A stretch of DNA of 64,000 nt from Rhodoferax antarcticus ANT.BR. Lineage in GTDB: Bacteria > Pseudomonadota > Gammaproteobacteria > Burkholderiales > Burkholderiaceae_C. The notes beneath the pieces were generated by a model. The model searched no databases and was not told where the DNA came from. It saw only the letters and a list, made by a program, of their open reading frames with translations. The stretch lies in contig NZ_MSYM01000001.1 in the NCBI RefSeq assembly GCF_001938565.1, positions 124,001 to 188,000 of the forward strand, in the 5' to 3' direction. Shown in pieces: positions 1-14,522 of the stretch. A program made the position numbers and the translations under genes. Each line of letters starts with the position of its first letter. Position 1 is the first letter of the stretch.

Positions 1-2
1 TT

Positions 3-1205
3 CCCCGCTTGGCGTGCGAGCTGCAGGTGCAGGCGGTGTTTGCCGGGCGCGACGATGAGCCACAGGCGCTGGCGCGCGACCAACAGGTAGCACATGAATT
101 GCAAACTGCCGATATCACGCTGATCACCTGCAAGGACCATGTGATTTTTGAGCGCCGCGAGATCCTCACCCAAGGCGGCACGGTGTATGGCGTGTTTACG
201 CCGTATAAAAGAAACTGGTTGTCGCGCCTGGCCCCCGAGGACTTGGCTGACCACCCAATTGACGCGCTGGGCCAGCGGCTGGCAGCCCGGCCCCTGGAAT
301 TTCAGGCGCGGGTTCCGACGTTGGCTGACATTGGGTTCGAGAAAAGCAACCTGAGCACCCTCAAAATCCCCACCGGCATGCATGGCGGCAGCCAGTTGTT
401 TGAAGATTTTTTTGAGCGCATGGACAGCTACGACACCACGCGCGATTTCCCGGCCGTCAAAGGGCCGAGCTACCTGGGCGTGCATCTGCGTTTTGGCACC
501 GTATCCATCCGCCAACTGGTGGCCACGGCCTGGCAGCGCCAGTTGGCGGGAAGCGCGGGCGCGGCGGTGTGGCTTAGCGAGTTGGTATGGCGCGATTTCT
601 ATGTGAGCATTCTGGCGAATTTCCCGCAGGTGGCGCAAAGCGCGTTCAAGCCAGAATATGACGCGATTGCCTGGGAAACCGGCCTAGAAGCGCAGGCGCT
701 GTTTACCGCCTGGTGCGAAGGCCGCACCGGCTACCCGCTGGTGGACGCGGCCATGGCGCAAATCAACCAGACCGGCTATATGCACAACCGCCTGCGCATG
801 GTGGTGGGCAGTTTTCTGGTGAAAGACCTGGGGCTGGACTGGCGCTGGGGTGAGCGCTACTTTGCAGAACACCTGAACGACTTTGACCTGAGCGCCAACA
901 ACGGTGGCTGGCAGTGGGTGGCCTCCAGCGGCTGCGATGCGCAGCCGTACTTTCGCATCTTCAACCCGGTGAGCCAAAGCGAAAAATTTGACCCACAAGG
1001 CAAGTTCATCCGCCGCTACCTGCCACAACTGGCAGAGCTGTCCAACAAAAGCATTCACGCGCCGTGGCTGGCAAAACCGCTGGAACTACAGGCCGCAGGT
1101 GTGACCCTGGGTGGCAACTATCCGATCCCTATAGTGCAACACGACGAGGCGCGAGCCAAGACGCTGGCACGTTACGCGGTGGTGAAAAAAATCCCGAGCG
1201 CCTGA
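3..1205 (+). CDS. phrB: Deoxyribodipyrimidine photolyase, 5' end outside the window
   Basis: DNA repair photolyase of the cryptochrome/photolyase family, which uses light and reduced FAD to split pyrimidine dimers. The reading frame is open to the left edge, so the first 80-90 residues of the antenna (Rossmann) domain are missing and no start can be assigned. The visible part holds the end of that domain and the complete helical FAD domain: the stretch RTGYPLVDAAM, followed by MHNRLRMVVGSFL, WGERYFAEHLNDFDLSANN, GGWQWVASSGCD and FRIFNP, all hallmarks of class I CPD photolyases. The gene converges on chpA, and repeat R1 lies in the 109-bp gap between their stops. Confidence 0.93.
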   Translation, partial: PRLACELQVQAVFAGRDDEPQALARDQQVAHELQTADITLITCKDHVIFERREILTQGGTVYGVFTPYKRNWLSRLAPEDLADHPIDALGQRLAARPLEFQARVPTLADIGFEKSNLSTLKIPTGMHGGSQLFEDFFERMDSYDTTRDFPAVKGPSYLGVHLRFGTVSIRQLVATAWQRQLAGSAGAAVWLSELVWRDFYVSILANFPQVAQSAFKPEYDAIAWETGLEAQALFTAWCEGRTGYPLVDAAMAQINQTGYMHNRLRMVVGSFLVKDLGLDWRWGERYFAEHLNDFDLSANNGGWQWVASSGCDAQPYFRIFNPVSQSEKFDPQGKFIRRYLPQLAELSNKSIHAPWLAKPLELQAAGVTLGGNYPIPIVQHDEARAKTLARYAVVKKIPSA

Positions 1206-1277
1206 TTAACTGATGCACACCACCTGCCCAGCGTGGGCCAGTTAAGGGGCAGAGCCTTCGCTAAAAAATATACTTTT

Positions 1278-1314
1278 GATAGCTACTGGCGCTTATAGCG
1301 TAAGGGCTAGAAGT

Positions 1315-1320
<6 letters not shown>
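1278..1320 (+). repeat. Dispersed palindromic repeat, copy R1
   Basis: A diverged copy of the roughly 45-bp repeat found at least twelve times here: AGCTACTGGCGCTTAT, then TAAGGGCTAG, then AAGTCTATTT. It separates the convergent phrB and chpA genes. Its right edge contains the chpA stop codon (minus-strand TAG, 1315-1317), so the element appears to supply the end of that gene. Confidence 0.8.
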
Positions 1321-7305
<5,985 letters not shown>

Positions 7306-7341
7306 GGATCAACCCGTCAAATGAAATGGAACTCAGGCGAA

Positions 7342-9594
7342 TCAGGCGATGCGAAAACGCGCCACCGATTGCCGCAACTCCTCAGCCACTTTGGAAAGCT
7401 CACGCACTTGCGTCGCCGTGGAGCGGGTGCCCTCACCGGTCTGCTCGGTCACCGCGAAAATGTGCTGGATGTTCTCGGCCACCTCGTTGGCCATATCGGC
7501 CTCGCGCAAGGTGGCACCGGAAATTTCTTCAATCAGCTCGGCCAGACGCCGCGACACCTGGTCAATCTGACTCAAAGCGGTACCGGCGCTGTCTGACAGC
7601 CGGGCGCCCTCCACCACCCCTTGCGTGGAACGCTCCATGGCGCCCACCGCGTCCTGTGTGTCGGTCTGAATCGCTTTGACCAGCGCCGAGATTTGCCGGG
7701 TGGCGTCTGCCGAACGCTCAGCAAGCCGCTGCACCTCTTCGGCCACCACCGAGAAGCCGCGACCCGCCTCACCGGCTGAGGCAGCCTGGATGGCGGCGTT
7801 GAGCGCCAACACATTGGTCTGCTCGGTGATGTCGGAGATAAGTTCGGTGATTTCACCAATCTCCTGTGAGGATTCACCGAGCCGTTTGATGCGCTTGGAG
7901 GTGTCCTGAATCTGGTCACGAATGGCGTTCATGCCACCAATGGCGTTTTCTACTGCCTGCAATCCCTCAGACGCCGCCAGGAGAGACTGCCGCGCCACGC
8001 CAGCCGACTCTTGCGCCTGCGTTGACACCTGGTTGATGCGTTGGGCCATGTGGACCACCGATTGGCCGGTCTCGCGGATTTCATGCAACTGAGCCTGCGA
8101 CGCGGCCAGCAGATCGGTAGAAGTCTGGTCTACCTCGGCCGTAGTGGCTGCAACCTTCGCGGCCGTGATCTGCACATTGCCAACCAGAGAACGGAGTTCC
8201 TCCACCGTGTAATTCACCGAATCTGCAATGGCCCCGGTGATGTCTTCGGTCACGGTGGCTTCCTGCGTCAGATCACCCTCAGCCACGTTTTGCAACTCGT
8301 TCATCAGGCGCAAAATAGCGGCCTGGTTGGCATCGTTGACACGCTTGGTCTGCTGCTCTTGTTGTTGCGCCTCCTGGCGCTGCAGGTTAGCGTTGGCTTG
8401 GCGCTGACGGCTGTCAAGCAACTGCACATACGACAGGCCAACAGCGCTTAGCAACGCCAGTAGGGTGGCGAAAGCCGATGCGCCCAAAGCCAGTTCGCTC
8501 AAACCACTTTGGGATGACAGTGCAGCCTGCAGAGACGCCAGTTCCTTGCGAAGCAATTCGCTGTCAGCCAGGATAGCCGCCTGAGCTTCACGGGCTGCCA
8601 GCAGGCCCTGCTGGTTGTCCAAAATGGTGGTGGCCTGCGTTTGTGTCTCGTCGAAAAGCTTGATCAGCGCCTCCAAGCGTTCACGCGTCTTGGTATCCAC
8701 AGAGGCCGACAGGCGCAACTCGGCACTGCCATCGAGCAGGCCGTTGGCTATGCGCTTGAATGCGTCGATGTCTTTACCCAGCAATACAATTGCCTGCGGG
8801 CTGACACCTTCCATGGTCAGAAAAACGCTAGCAGATTTGCCGATGCGCTGCGTGAGCATGGCCAACTGACCCGCCGCAGCAATCTCGGCCGCAGGCGCGC
8901 TCTGCTGCAACTTCAAAGAGGCAATGTTTTCTGCGATCTCCAGCAAATCAGAAGATTGGCGGTTGATTAGGCGCCGTGCGGCAGCCACCTGGGTCAGGGC
9001 TTTTTGCTGCGCCATCACCGTGGCGGCATTTTTTTCAGCGCGGTTCACCAGCGGCGTGATCTTGCCCAAGGCGTCTTGCTGCAGCGCCTCATCACCTATG
9101 ACCAGGCCGCGCACCGAGCTTGACAGCACCTGGGCGCTGTCGGCTACATCGGCAAATGCCTTGACATCACCCACCAGCGCCTGCGACACCGACTTGGCCA
9201 GGCGCTGCGACTGCACCAAAGACTGGCTCGTGGCACCGAACTGCTGGGCCGAGCGATCACTGTCGTTCAGGGCAAACAGCACCGAGCCGACCAACAAAAC
9301 CAGTCCCAGCGCTAGAAAAAGCGACAGCAACCGCTGATGCTGGGCCACCGTCTTGCTGCCCAGCAACGCCAGTTTGATCTGAACAGCGCCCGCTTTGCCG
9401 CCTTCAAGCTTGTCGGCATCAAAAGCGCTGGTGCTTCCTTCATCCAAGGACACTTGGCGGGAGAGCTCTGAGGCAAGTTCTGACGGGGCCTGGTTGGTGG
9501 AAATATATGGCATGCCCAAACTCAGCCCGGAATCCAGATCAGAGTCCTGGGGTTTCTTCTTGAACAGATTTTTAAATAGATCAGCAACAGCCAT
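7342..9594 (-). CDS. pilJ: PilJ, methyl-accepting chemotaxis protein of the Pil-Chp system
   Basis: Inner-membrane chemoreceptor (750 residues) that feeds signals to ChpA through the CheW-like PilI. A cytoplasmic N-terminal stretch of about 90 residues precedes a hydrophobic segment (LLSLFLALGLVLLVGS). The periplasmic region contains repeated PilJ-type helical modules. A second membrane segment near 370 (LALGASAFATLLALLSAVGL) is followed by a Gln-rich coiled coil, a HAMP-like region and the MCP signalling hairpin (ITEQTNVLALNAAIQAASAG, then GRGFSVVAEEVQRLAERS). No C-terminal CheR-binding pentapeptide is visible, as is usual for PilJ. It lies between pilI (21 bp) and chpA (36 bp). Confidence 0.95.
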   Translation of the reverse strand: MAVADLFKNLFKKKPQDSDLDSGLSLGMPYISTNQAPSELASELSRQVSLDEGSTSAFDADKLEGGKAGAVQIKLALLGSKTVAQHQRLLSLFLALGLVLLVGSVLFALNDSDRSAQQFGATSQSLVQSQRLAKSVSQALVGDVKAFADVADSAQVLSSSVRGLVIGDEALQQDALGKITPLVNRAEKNAATVMAQQKALTQVAAARRLINRQSSDLLEIAENIASLKLQQSAPAAEIAAAGQLAMLTQRIGKSASVFLTMEGVSPQAIVLLGKDIDAFKRIANGLLDGSAELRLSASVDTKTRERLEALIKLFDETQTQATTILDNQQGLLAAREAQAAILADSELLRKELASLQAALSSQSGLSELALGASAFATLLALLSAVGLSYVQLLDSRQRQANANLQRQEAQQQEQQTKRVNDANQAAILRLMNELQNVAEGDLTQEATVTEDITGAIADSVNYTVEELRSLVGNVQITAAKVAATTAEVDQTSTDLLAASQAQLHEIRETGQSVVHMAQRINQVSTQAQESAGVARQSLLAASEGLQAVENAIGGMNAIRDQIQDTSKRIKRLGESSQEIGEITELISDITEQTNVLALNAAIQAASAGEAGRGFSVVAEEVQRLAERSADATRQISALVKAIQTDTQDAVGAMERSTQGVVEGARLSDSAGTALSQIDQVSRRLAELIEEISGATLREADMANEVAENIQHIFAVTEQTGEGTRSTATQVRELSKVAEELRQSVARFRIA

Positions 9595-9615
9595 TTGGTA
9601 ACCCCGATGAGAAAT

Positions 9616-10146
9616 TCATGCGCCGATGCTCAGGAAAGCAGGCGTTTGCGACAGCGCATACAAATCGATTTCCTGCCATTGGCGATCTTCAGAATCCAGA
9701 AAACGCTGGGTCAACCAAGGCGGTGCGTCGGGCGGCGCAGACAAGTTGCCGGTGAAAGACTCGGGCCTGCGCAAGCCCATCAAAGCGTCAACCACCAGCG
9801 CGCTGTTGACACCGGCTTGCGCATTGAGCGTCACCAACCGCGCCTGCGCCCAGGCCTGCTCAGAGCGCGCCGCCATGGTCTGAGGGTCCAGTAACACGGC
9901 CAGATCCACCACCCCAAACAAACCACCCCGCAAGTTGGCAACCCCACAAAACCACGGCTGGGTATAGGGCACCCGGGAAATGCTGGGCACCGGAAATATT
10001 TCTCCAGACTGGGACAACGGCAGCAGATAACGCCCCCCGACCATGGTCACCGCCAACCATGCCACAGAAACCGCTTGCTCCTGGGCTGACTGAAGCCTGT
10101 CGGCCAGACGGGCCTGGAGGTCTCTGAGTGCTTGTTTCTTGGTCAT
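9616..10146 (-). CDS. pilI: PilI, CheW-like coupling protein
   Basis: A 176-residue single CheW-domain adaptor that would link the receptor PilJ to the kinase ChpA. The domain runs from about residue 30 to the end, with the CheW-like pattern GGRYLLPLSQSGEIFPVP, VANLRGGLFGVVDLA and LVVDALMGLRRPESF. Function rests on its place between pilH (14 bp upstream) and pilJ, and on domain type. Confidence 0.9.
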   Translation of the reverse strand: MTKKQALRDLQARLADRLQSAQEQAVSVAWLAVTMVGGRYLLPLSQSGEIFPVPSISRVPYTQPWFCGVANLRGGLFGVVDLAVLLDPQTMAARSEQAWAQARLVTLNAQAGVNSALVVDALMGLRRPESFTGNLSAPPDAPPWLTQRFLDSEDRQWQEIDLYALSQTPAFLSIGA

Positions 10147-10160
10147 TAAGGTGGTGCGGG

Positions 10161-10526
10161 TCAGCCCAGAGCTCTGATTTTTTCCATCAACTCATCGGCT
10201 TTGACTGGCTTGGTGATGTAGTCCCGCGCCCCTTGCCGCAAACCCCAGACCCGGTCGGTCTCCAGGTTCTTGCTGGTGCACATGATGATGGGAATGTCCG
10301 CGTACTCGGGTGTGCGGTGAATAATGCGCGTCAACTGAAAGCCGTTTTTCCCCGGCATCACCACGTCCATCAAAATCAGGTCTGGCTTGGCGTTGGCCAA
10401 GTGCTTGAGGGCTTCTTCGCCGCTCTCGGCGGTGCGCACCAACATGCCGTTGCCTTGCAACAATTCGCTCAAGTACATCAACTCGGTTTTTGAGTCGTCA
10501 ACAATCAATACATCACGAATGGTCAC
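10161..10526 (-). CDS. pilH: PilH, single-domain response regulator
   Basis: A 121-residue CheY-like receiver with acidic pocket VLIVDDSKTE, phospho-acceptor Asp54 (LILMDVVMPGKNGF), Thr/Ser at 84-85 and Lys106 (YITKPVK). In Pil-Chp systems PilH and PilG are the two targets of ChpA phosphotransfer and affect pilus retraction and extension. The start is a GTG overlapping the pilG stop in GTGA, which points to translational coupling. Confidence 0.93.
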   Translation of the reverse strand: MTIRDVLIVDDSKTELMYLSELLQGNGMLVRTAESGEEALKHLANAKPDLILMDVVMPGKNGFQLTRIIHRTPEYADIPIIMCTSKNLETDRVWGLRQGARDYITKPVKADELMEKIRALG

Positions 10527-10933
10527 GCAACATCCCCTTGTAGCGCATCGGCATATTGCACGACGGCCTTGAGCAACTGGTCTTTGGTGAAAGGCTTGGT
10601 TAAATAGTCCTGCGCCCCCACCATGCGCCCGCGCGCCTTGTCAAACACACCGTCTTTGGAGGACAGCATAATCACCGGCACGCTGGTAAATTTGGCATTG
10701 CGCTTGATGATGGCGCAGGTTTGGTAGCCGTCCAGACGTGGCATCAGGATGTCGCAAAAAATCAGATCCGGGCGGTAGTCGCTAACTTTGGACAGTGCGT
10801 CAAAGCCATCTTCAGCCAGCATCACATCGTGCTGACCCGCTTTCAGGAAGATCTCGGCGCTGCGCCGGATGGTGTTGCTGTCATCAACCACCAGAATTTT
10901 CAAAGGGGACCCGGTTGTATTCACCCGTTTCAT
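10523..10933 (-). CDS. pilG: PilG, single-domain response regulator
   Basis: A CheY-like receiver with KILVVDDSNTIRRSAE, phospho-acceptor Asp near 61 (LIFCDILMPRLDGYQTC), VIMLSSKDG and LTKPFTKDQL, matching PilG of twitching systems. The open frame extends 26 codons further upstream, but that stretch runs into the rubredoxin gene and lacks family similarity. The ATG at 10933 directly abuts GGAG. A GTG at 10924 has the same GGAG at 9-nt spacing and may be the true start (133 residues). Confidence 0.92.
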   Translation of the reverse strand: MKRVNTTGSPLKILVVDDSNTIRRSAEIFLKAGQHDVMLAEDGFDALSKVSDYRPDLIFCDILMPRLDGYQTCAIIKRNAKFTSVPVIMLSSKDGVFDKARGRMVGAQDYLTKPFTKDQLLKAVVQYADALQGDVA

Positions 10934-10970
10934 CTCCAGAGTTGATGTTGGAAAACTGCCTCCGCCTGTT

Positions 10971-11144
10971 TCAGATCCGCACCATCTCAAAATCTTCCTT
11001 GCGCGCGCCACATTCGGGACAAGCCCAGTTCAGCGGAACCTTCTCCCACGGCGTGCCTGCTGGCACGCCATTGTCAGGATCACCTACCGTTTCATCATAA
11101 ATCCAGCCGCAAACCAAACACATCCAAGTCGTTGATGACGTCAC
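10971..11144 (-). CDS. Rubredoxin
   Basis: A small iron protein of 57 residues for electron transfer, with the two knuckles CLVCGWIYDE and CPECGARKEDFE holding one Fe, plus the conserved GVPAGTPWEKVPLNWACPEC core. The open frame is longer, but the GTG at 11144 is preceded by AGGAG at 8-nt spacing and gives the family length. It heads the pilG cluster, 37 bp upstream of pilG, and is divergent from hemL. The redox partner is not visible here. Confidence 0.92.
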   Translation of the reverse strand: MTSSTTWMCLVCGWIYDETVGDPDNGVPAGTPWEKVPLNWACPECGARKEDFEMVRI

Positions 11145-11384
11145 GCGACAGACTCCTACGTAAGAAACCAAAAAAGACCCGCAACCCAAGGGGCAAGACA
11201 CTTGCGCGCTATTCTGCCTTAAGAAATTTCGCAGCAACGCTTTTTGCGCTGCATCAGGCTGCTGGCAACCTGGCTAGGCGAGAGACAATGCAAGCTTGCG
11301 TGACTTTATGTGCACAATCTGCCACTGGCAGCCGTGCATCAGCCCGCGATGTGTTCCCTGATTTTTCACACAAACTCACTTTAC

Positions 11385-12695
11385 ATGACCACTCAAACCG
11401 ACCTCAACCAAACTTTGTTCGAACGCGCCAAGCATGTCATCCCCGGTGGCGTTAACTCACCCGTGCGCGCCTTTCGCGCGGTGGGCGGCACGCCGCGGTT
11501 TATCAGCCGTGCGCAAGGCGCCTACATTTGGGACGCTAACGGCAAAAAATACATCGACTACATCGGCTCCTGGGGCCCGATGATTCTGGGTCACGGCCAC
11601 CCTGCCGTGGTGGAAGCGGTACAAAAAGCGGTGCTGGAAGGTTTCTCTTACGGCGCCCCGACCGAGCGAGAGGTGGAACTGGCCGAAGAAATTTTGAAGC
11701 TCATGCCCAGCATGGACATGGTGCGCTTGGTCAGCTCTGGCACCGAAGCCGGCATGAGCGCGATTCGCCTGGCACGCGGTGCCACGAACCGCAAGACCAT
11801 CCTCAAGTTTGATGGCTGCTACCACGGCCACGCCGACGCGTTGCTGGTCAAGGCCGGTTCAGGCCTGGCTACCTTTGGCCACCCCACCAGCGCAGGCGTG
11901 CCGCCTGAAGTGGTGCAACACACCATGGTTCTGGAATACAACAACGTCCAAGAGATCGAAGCGGCTTTTGCCGAGCACGGCAGCGAGATTGCCTGCGTGA
12001 TCATCGAGCCGATCGCTGGCAACATGAACTTTGTGCGTGCCAGCGTGCCTTTCATGAAGCGCTGCCGCGAACTCTGCACTGCCAACGGCGCCCTGCTGAT
12101 CTTGGACGAGGTGATGACCGGTTTCCGGGTGGCGCTGGGCGGCGCACAAAGCGTCTACGCCAAGTCCATCCCCGGCTTTGAGCCCGACATGACGGTGATG
12201 GGCAAGGTCATTGGTGGCGGCATGCCACTGGCAGCTTTTGGCGCCAAACGCGCGGTGATGCAACAACTGGCGCCGCTGGGCGGCGTCTACCAAGCCGGCA
12301 CGCTGTCGGGCAACCCGATCGCCACCGCTTGCGGCCTGGCCACGCTCAAGGAAATCAGCAAACCCGGCTTTTACGAAGAACTGGGTCGCAAGACCGGCGC
12401 CCTGATTGACGGCCTGAAGGCCGCTGCAGCCGCCGAAGGCGTGGCTTTGACCGGCGACAGCGAAGGCGGCATGATGGGTTTCTTCCTGCTCGACACCTTG
12501 CCCACCACCTACAGCCAAGTCATGAAGACCGACGGCGCCAAGTTCAACCAACTCTTCCACGGCCTGCTGGACCGTGGCGTCTACATCGCCCCCGCCTTGT
12601 ACGAAGCCGGTTTTGTGAGCGCGGCGCACACCGATGAAGACATTGCCAACACGGTAACGGCGGCCCGTGAAATTTTTAAACTGCTTCTGAAATAA
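11385..12695 (+). CDS. hemL: Glutamate-1-semialdehyde 2,1-aminomutase
   Basis: A PLP enzyme converting glutamate-1-semialdehyde to 5-aminolevulinate in the C5 pathway of haem synthesis. The 436 residues match the family length. Visible features are [14 protein letters not shown] near the N-terminus, the [17 protein letters not shown] phosphate-binding region, [12 protein letters not shown], and the PLP lysine at about 274 in [16 protein letters not shown]. The frame extends further upstream, but the ATG at 11385 begins family-like sequence. No strong Shine-Dalgarno is seen. The stop codon touches repeat R2. Confidence 0.96.
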   Translation: MTTQTDLNQTLFERAKHVIPGGVNSPVRAFRAVGGTPRFISRAQGAYIWDANGKKYIDYIGSWGPMILGHGHPAVVEAVQKAVLEGFSYGAPTEREVELAEEILKLMPSMDMVRLVSSGTEAGMSAIRLARGATNRKTILKFDGCYHGHADALLVKAGSGLATFGHPTSAGVPPEVVQHTMVLEYNNVQEIEAAFAEHGSEIACVIIEPIAGNMNFVRASVPFMKRCRELCTANGALLILDEVMTGFRVALGGAQSVYAKSIPGFEPDMTVMGKVIGGGMPLAAFGAKRAVMQQLAPLGGVYQAGTLSGNPIATACGLATLKEISKPGFYEELGRKTGALIDGLKAAAAAEGVALTGDSEGGMMGFFLLDTLPTTYSQVMKTDGAKFNQLFHGLLDRGVYIAPALYEAGFVSAAHTDEDIANTVTAAREIFKLLLK

Positions 12696-12740
12696 TAGCT
12701 GCTAGCGCTTTATTTATAAGGGCTAGAGGCCTATTTTTCA
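12695..12740 (+). repeat. Dispersed palindromic repeat, copy R2
   Basis: One of the best-conserved copies. It can form a hairpin from CTAGCGCTT and AAGGGCTAG with a G/G mismatch around a TATTTAT loop, followed by AGGCCTATTTTT. The hemL stop (12693-12695) sits at its left edge. A minus-strand TAG (12731-12733) at its right edge ends the fossil reading frame described next. Confidence 0.9.
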
Positions 12741-12853
12741 TATAAGGGAATCCTATCGACAGTGGTTTTGTCCTGCTCCAGGCCGACGACAGGGTTGACG
12801 TTCTCAGGTCCATGCTCGCGGGGAAATGGGTTGGTGGCGCCAAGGTCGTACTG
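12731..12853 (-). pseudogene. C-terminal remnant of an unidentified gene
   Basis: A 40-codon minus-strand stretch with protein-like composition (QYDLGATNPFPREHGP, ENVNPVVGLEQDKTTVDRIP, ending LYEK) terminates in a TAG supplied by repeat R2. An in-frame TGA lies just upstream, so the rest of the gene is gone or frame-shifted. I do not recognise the family. It looks like the 3' end of a gene once convergent with hemL. Confidence 0.45.
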
Positions 12854-13084
12854 TCAACACTGAAGCTGGTGCGCTTACCGCCGCCCCACGCGAATGGGGC
12901 CTGCGCCCGCCAACCCCACCACCTGCCTTCAACGGTTTTAGAGGCGGTTGGGCTGGCAAGGGAGCGCAGCGGAATTCCCCTCCGGTAAAGCGCCTTGTTA
13001 GTCGACTTGCGCTTTGAGTTGCTGTTTTCTTTTTTCACCAAGTTCATTCCAGTGCTTGTCAGTCAAAGCGCCTTCAAATGAATA
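12854..13084. other. Decayed intergenic and cassette-derived sequence
   Basis: No convincing gene. In the minus direction the last 65 bp (13020-13084) stay in frame with the broken brnT on the other side of the IS and read SFEGALTDKHWNELGEKRKQ before a stop. The rest contains GGAG/CTCC-rich inverted segments resembling a degraded attC site, but no clean core-site pair could be found. Confidence 0.4.
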
Positions 13085-13109
13085 AGCTATTAATATTAAG
13101 TTAAATACG

Positions 13110-13283
13110 TCAAAAGTTAAATTCATATTTGGACCCAAAGTTGTCAAGTATGTCACCAACATCAGCCTCCAAGGTTTCGCTGTCGCGACAATTGGCGGAC
13201 ATCCAGGTGTATTTCATCAGGTGCCAAAGCTTTTTAATGCGATTAAGCTCCGGACTATACGAAGGGAGAAAATAAAGTGTCAC
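13110..13283 (-). pseudogene. IS630 transposase, C-terminal frame (copy 1)
   Basis: A 57-codon frame starting at a GTG and reading TLYFLPSYSPELNRIKKLW, the last part of the IS630 DDE domain. In functional members the motif is PELNPIE with a catalytic Glu; here the position is Lys. The frame is offset from the preceding ORF (LLENKV then stop versus GVTLYFLP), so a further -1 shift would be needed for a complete protein. Too short to be a separate gene. Confidence 0.75.
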
Positions 13284-13702
13284 ACCTTGTTTTCCAGCAA
13301 AGCCATGATTGGCTTGGTCGCCTTCGCTTTGTGAACTGATGCATTGTCAATGATGACGGTTATTTTCTTCCCAACGTGTTCCTTGAGCAAGCCAATGAAT
13401 CCAGCAAATATTTCTGCCGTTGTAGATTGCCAAATTTTGGCGCTGAATAGTTCCCCGGTGGACAGCATGGCAGCCAGCACGTTGAGCCGTTTTCCGCGTT
13501 TGGCCTCACTCAAATGACGACTTCCTTTGGGTGTCCAAGCGCTGCGATTGGGGTGTACTTGCGAGAATCCTGCCTCGTCACAGTAGGCCAACACCATCTC
13601 ACCCGCAGCGGCTTGCGACCGCAGTCCAGCGATCCCTACTTGGGCAGATCTGAAAGCGGCTTCGTCTCTTTTTTTTTGAGTGATGAACGTGTGCGTTTCC
13701 AT
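13280..13702 (-). CDS. IS630 transposase, central DDE frame (copy 1)
   Basis: A 140-residue product with the first and second catalytic Asp motifs (AYCDEAGFSQVHPNRSAW and VIIDNASVHKAKA). It overlaps the HTH frame across a run of nine A (plus-strand T run, 13669-13677), where a -1 slip would join LKKK to RDEAAFRS, the order expected in intact IS630 transposases. It ends prematurely in LLENKV. Confidence 0.85.
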   Translation of the reverse strand: METHTFITQKKRDEAAFRSAQVGIAGLRSQAAAGEMVLAYCDEAGFSQVHPNRSAWTPKGSRHLSEAKRGKRLNVLAAMLSTGELFSAKIWQSTTAEIFAGFIGLLKEHVGKKITVIIDNASVHKAKATKPIMALLENKV

Positions 13703-14106
13703 ACAAATTGGGCCTTCTTCAATGCCTGGGTCAGTGTGTTCAGATGCACCAAAGTGCCGCCGGCGTCGACGTGTTTGGCCAACAGCGCCTTGGCTGTTAA
13801 TGGCTCCTTCTCTGCCGCGTCCAAGAGCCTTTCAAGTTGCTCTGGGGTGATCTTCCTTGGCGCGCCACTGCGAGGTGCATCAACCAGCGACTCAAAACCA
13901 CGCTTGAGCCAATCCATACGCGTCAAGCCGACTGTGCGAATATCTATGCCAACAGTTTCAGCAATCACTTTCATGGATAGTCCATCATCAAAGAGAATCA
14001 ATGTTTTGGCGCGTTCACGCTCACGCCAGTTTGAACCACGATCAATAATATGTTGCAGCTGGAATCGCTCTTGCGGGAGTAAAGTTAACGTCACCTTCTT
14101 TGCCAA
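13636..14106 (-). CDS. IS630 transposase, N-terminal helix-turn-helix frame (copy 1)
   Basis: A 156-residue product holding the DNA-binding part: a first HTH (MKVIAETVGIDIRTVGLTR), the DAPRSGAPRKITPEQ linker and a second winged-helix segment (TAKALLAKHVDAGGTLVH). In this copy the frame runs through the A9 run and ends in out-of-frame residues. In copy 2 a TGA ends it earlier. Confidence 0.85.
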   Translation of the reverse strand: MAKKVTLTLLPQERFQLQHIIDRGSNWRERERAKTLILFDDGLSMKVIAETVGIDIRTVGLTRMDWLKRGFESLVDAPRSGAPRKITPEQLERLLDAAEKEPLTAKALLAKHVDAGGTLVHLNTLTQALKKAQFVWKRTRSSLKKKETKPLSDLPK

Positions 14107-14195
14107 TTGAAACTCCAGTTATATTGGAGAATAGATTATAAATGGAATTAGTATAATCCAATTTTATATGCGTATTTAATTTAACATTTTTAGCT

Positions 14196-14443
14196 TATCG
14201 GGTTGCCTTTCTTGCGCTAATGATTCGAATGCTATTGCGACGCACCGTGTGAACGACTACCAGAGGCCGCTATTTGTTTGAGATTCCGTAGATCCGACTT
14301 CGTTCCTTAACTTCGGTGTGATCTGTATCCGAAAAAGTCAAGGCTAGAGTATCTCCAAAAACGCTGACCGCCTCGTCGAACGACACGCCATGCTTGTGCA
14401 AGTTGCTCGCCGCTTTTTGATCATCCCATTCGAAATTGAACAA
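14196..14443 (-). pseudogene. Broken brnT-like toxin gene, interrupted by the IS
   Basis: From a TTG at 14443 the minus strand reads FEWDDQKAASNLHKHGVSF, then DEAVSVFGDTLALTFSD, an in-frame TAG at 14270-14272, then VVVHTVRRNSIRIISARKAT. This is the layout of BrnT (compare the intact gene at 15534-15821: FEWDEAKAAANMKKHHVSF and IRIISARKATKRE). The amber codon sits where Gln or similar is expected, and the IS enters right after the KATR codons, leaving the last codons beyond 13084. No brnA partner is found. The gene begins 17 bp after attC-like site C, as the first gene of a cassette would. Confidence 0.75.
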
Positions 14444-14459
14444 GTGAGTTACTCGAGAG

Positions 14460-14516
14460 GTTTAACGTAGAAATGTCGGGCACGTTTTTGTGTCCCAGTC
14501 GATTGGCAAGTTAAAG
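14460..14516 (-). repeat. attC-like integron recombination site C
   Basis: On the minus strand, CTTTAAC (near-match to RYYYAAC) is followed by an imperfect palindrome with a GGGACAC/GTGCCC hairpin and ends in GTTAAAC, a perfect GTTRRRY core. The length of 57 bp fits attC. It closes the cassette carrying the membrane and lipoprotein genes and opens the one with the broken brnT. Weakest of the three sites because of the first base of its 5' core. Confidence 0.6.
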
Positions 14517-14522
14517 GTCATG

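Larger units (their letters stand above)
13085..14195 (-). mobile_element. IS630-family insertion sequence, copy 1
   Basis: An 1111-bp element flanked by TA on both sides (13083-13084 and 14196-14197), the target duplication of IS630/Tc1 elements. Terminal inverted repeats of about 26 bp begin AGCTA and end TTAAATACG with a few mismatches. It carries a transposase split into three overlapping minus-strand frames. The same element, equal in length, recurs at 29812-30922. This copy is inserted in the C-terminal codons of a brnT-like gene. Confidence 0.92.

Noticed and set aside
12676-13047. 123-codon minus-strand frame across repeat R2
   Set aside because: It runs through the repeat into the end of hemL and competes with the more protein-like fossil frame; its C-terminal [14 protein letters not shown] is only the translated repeat.
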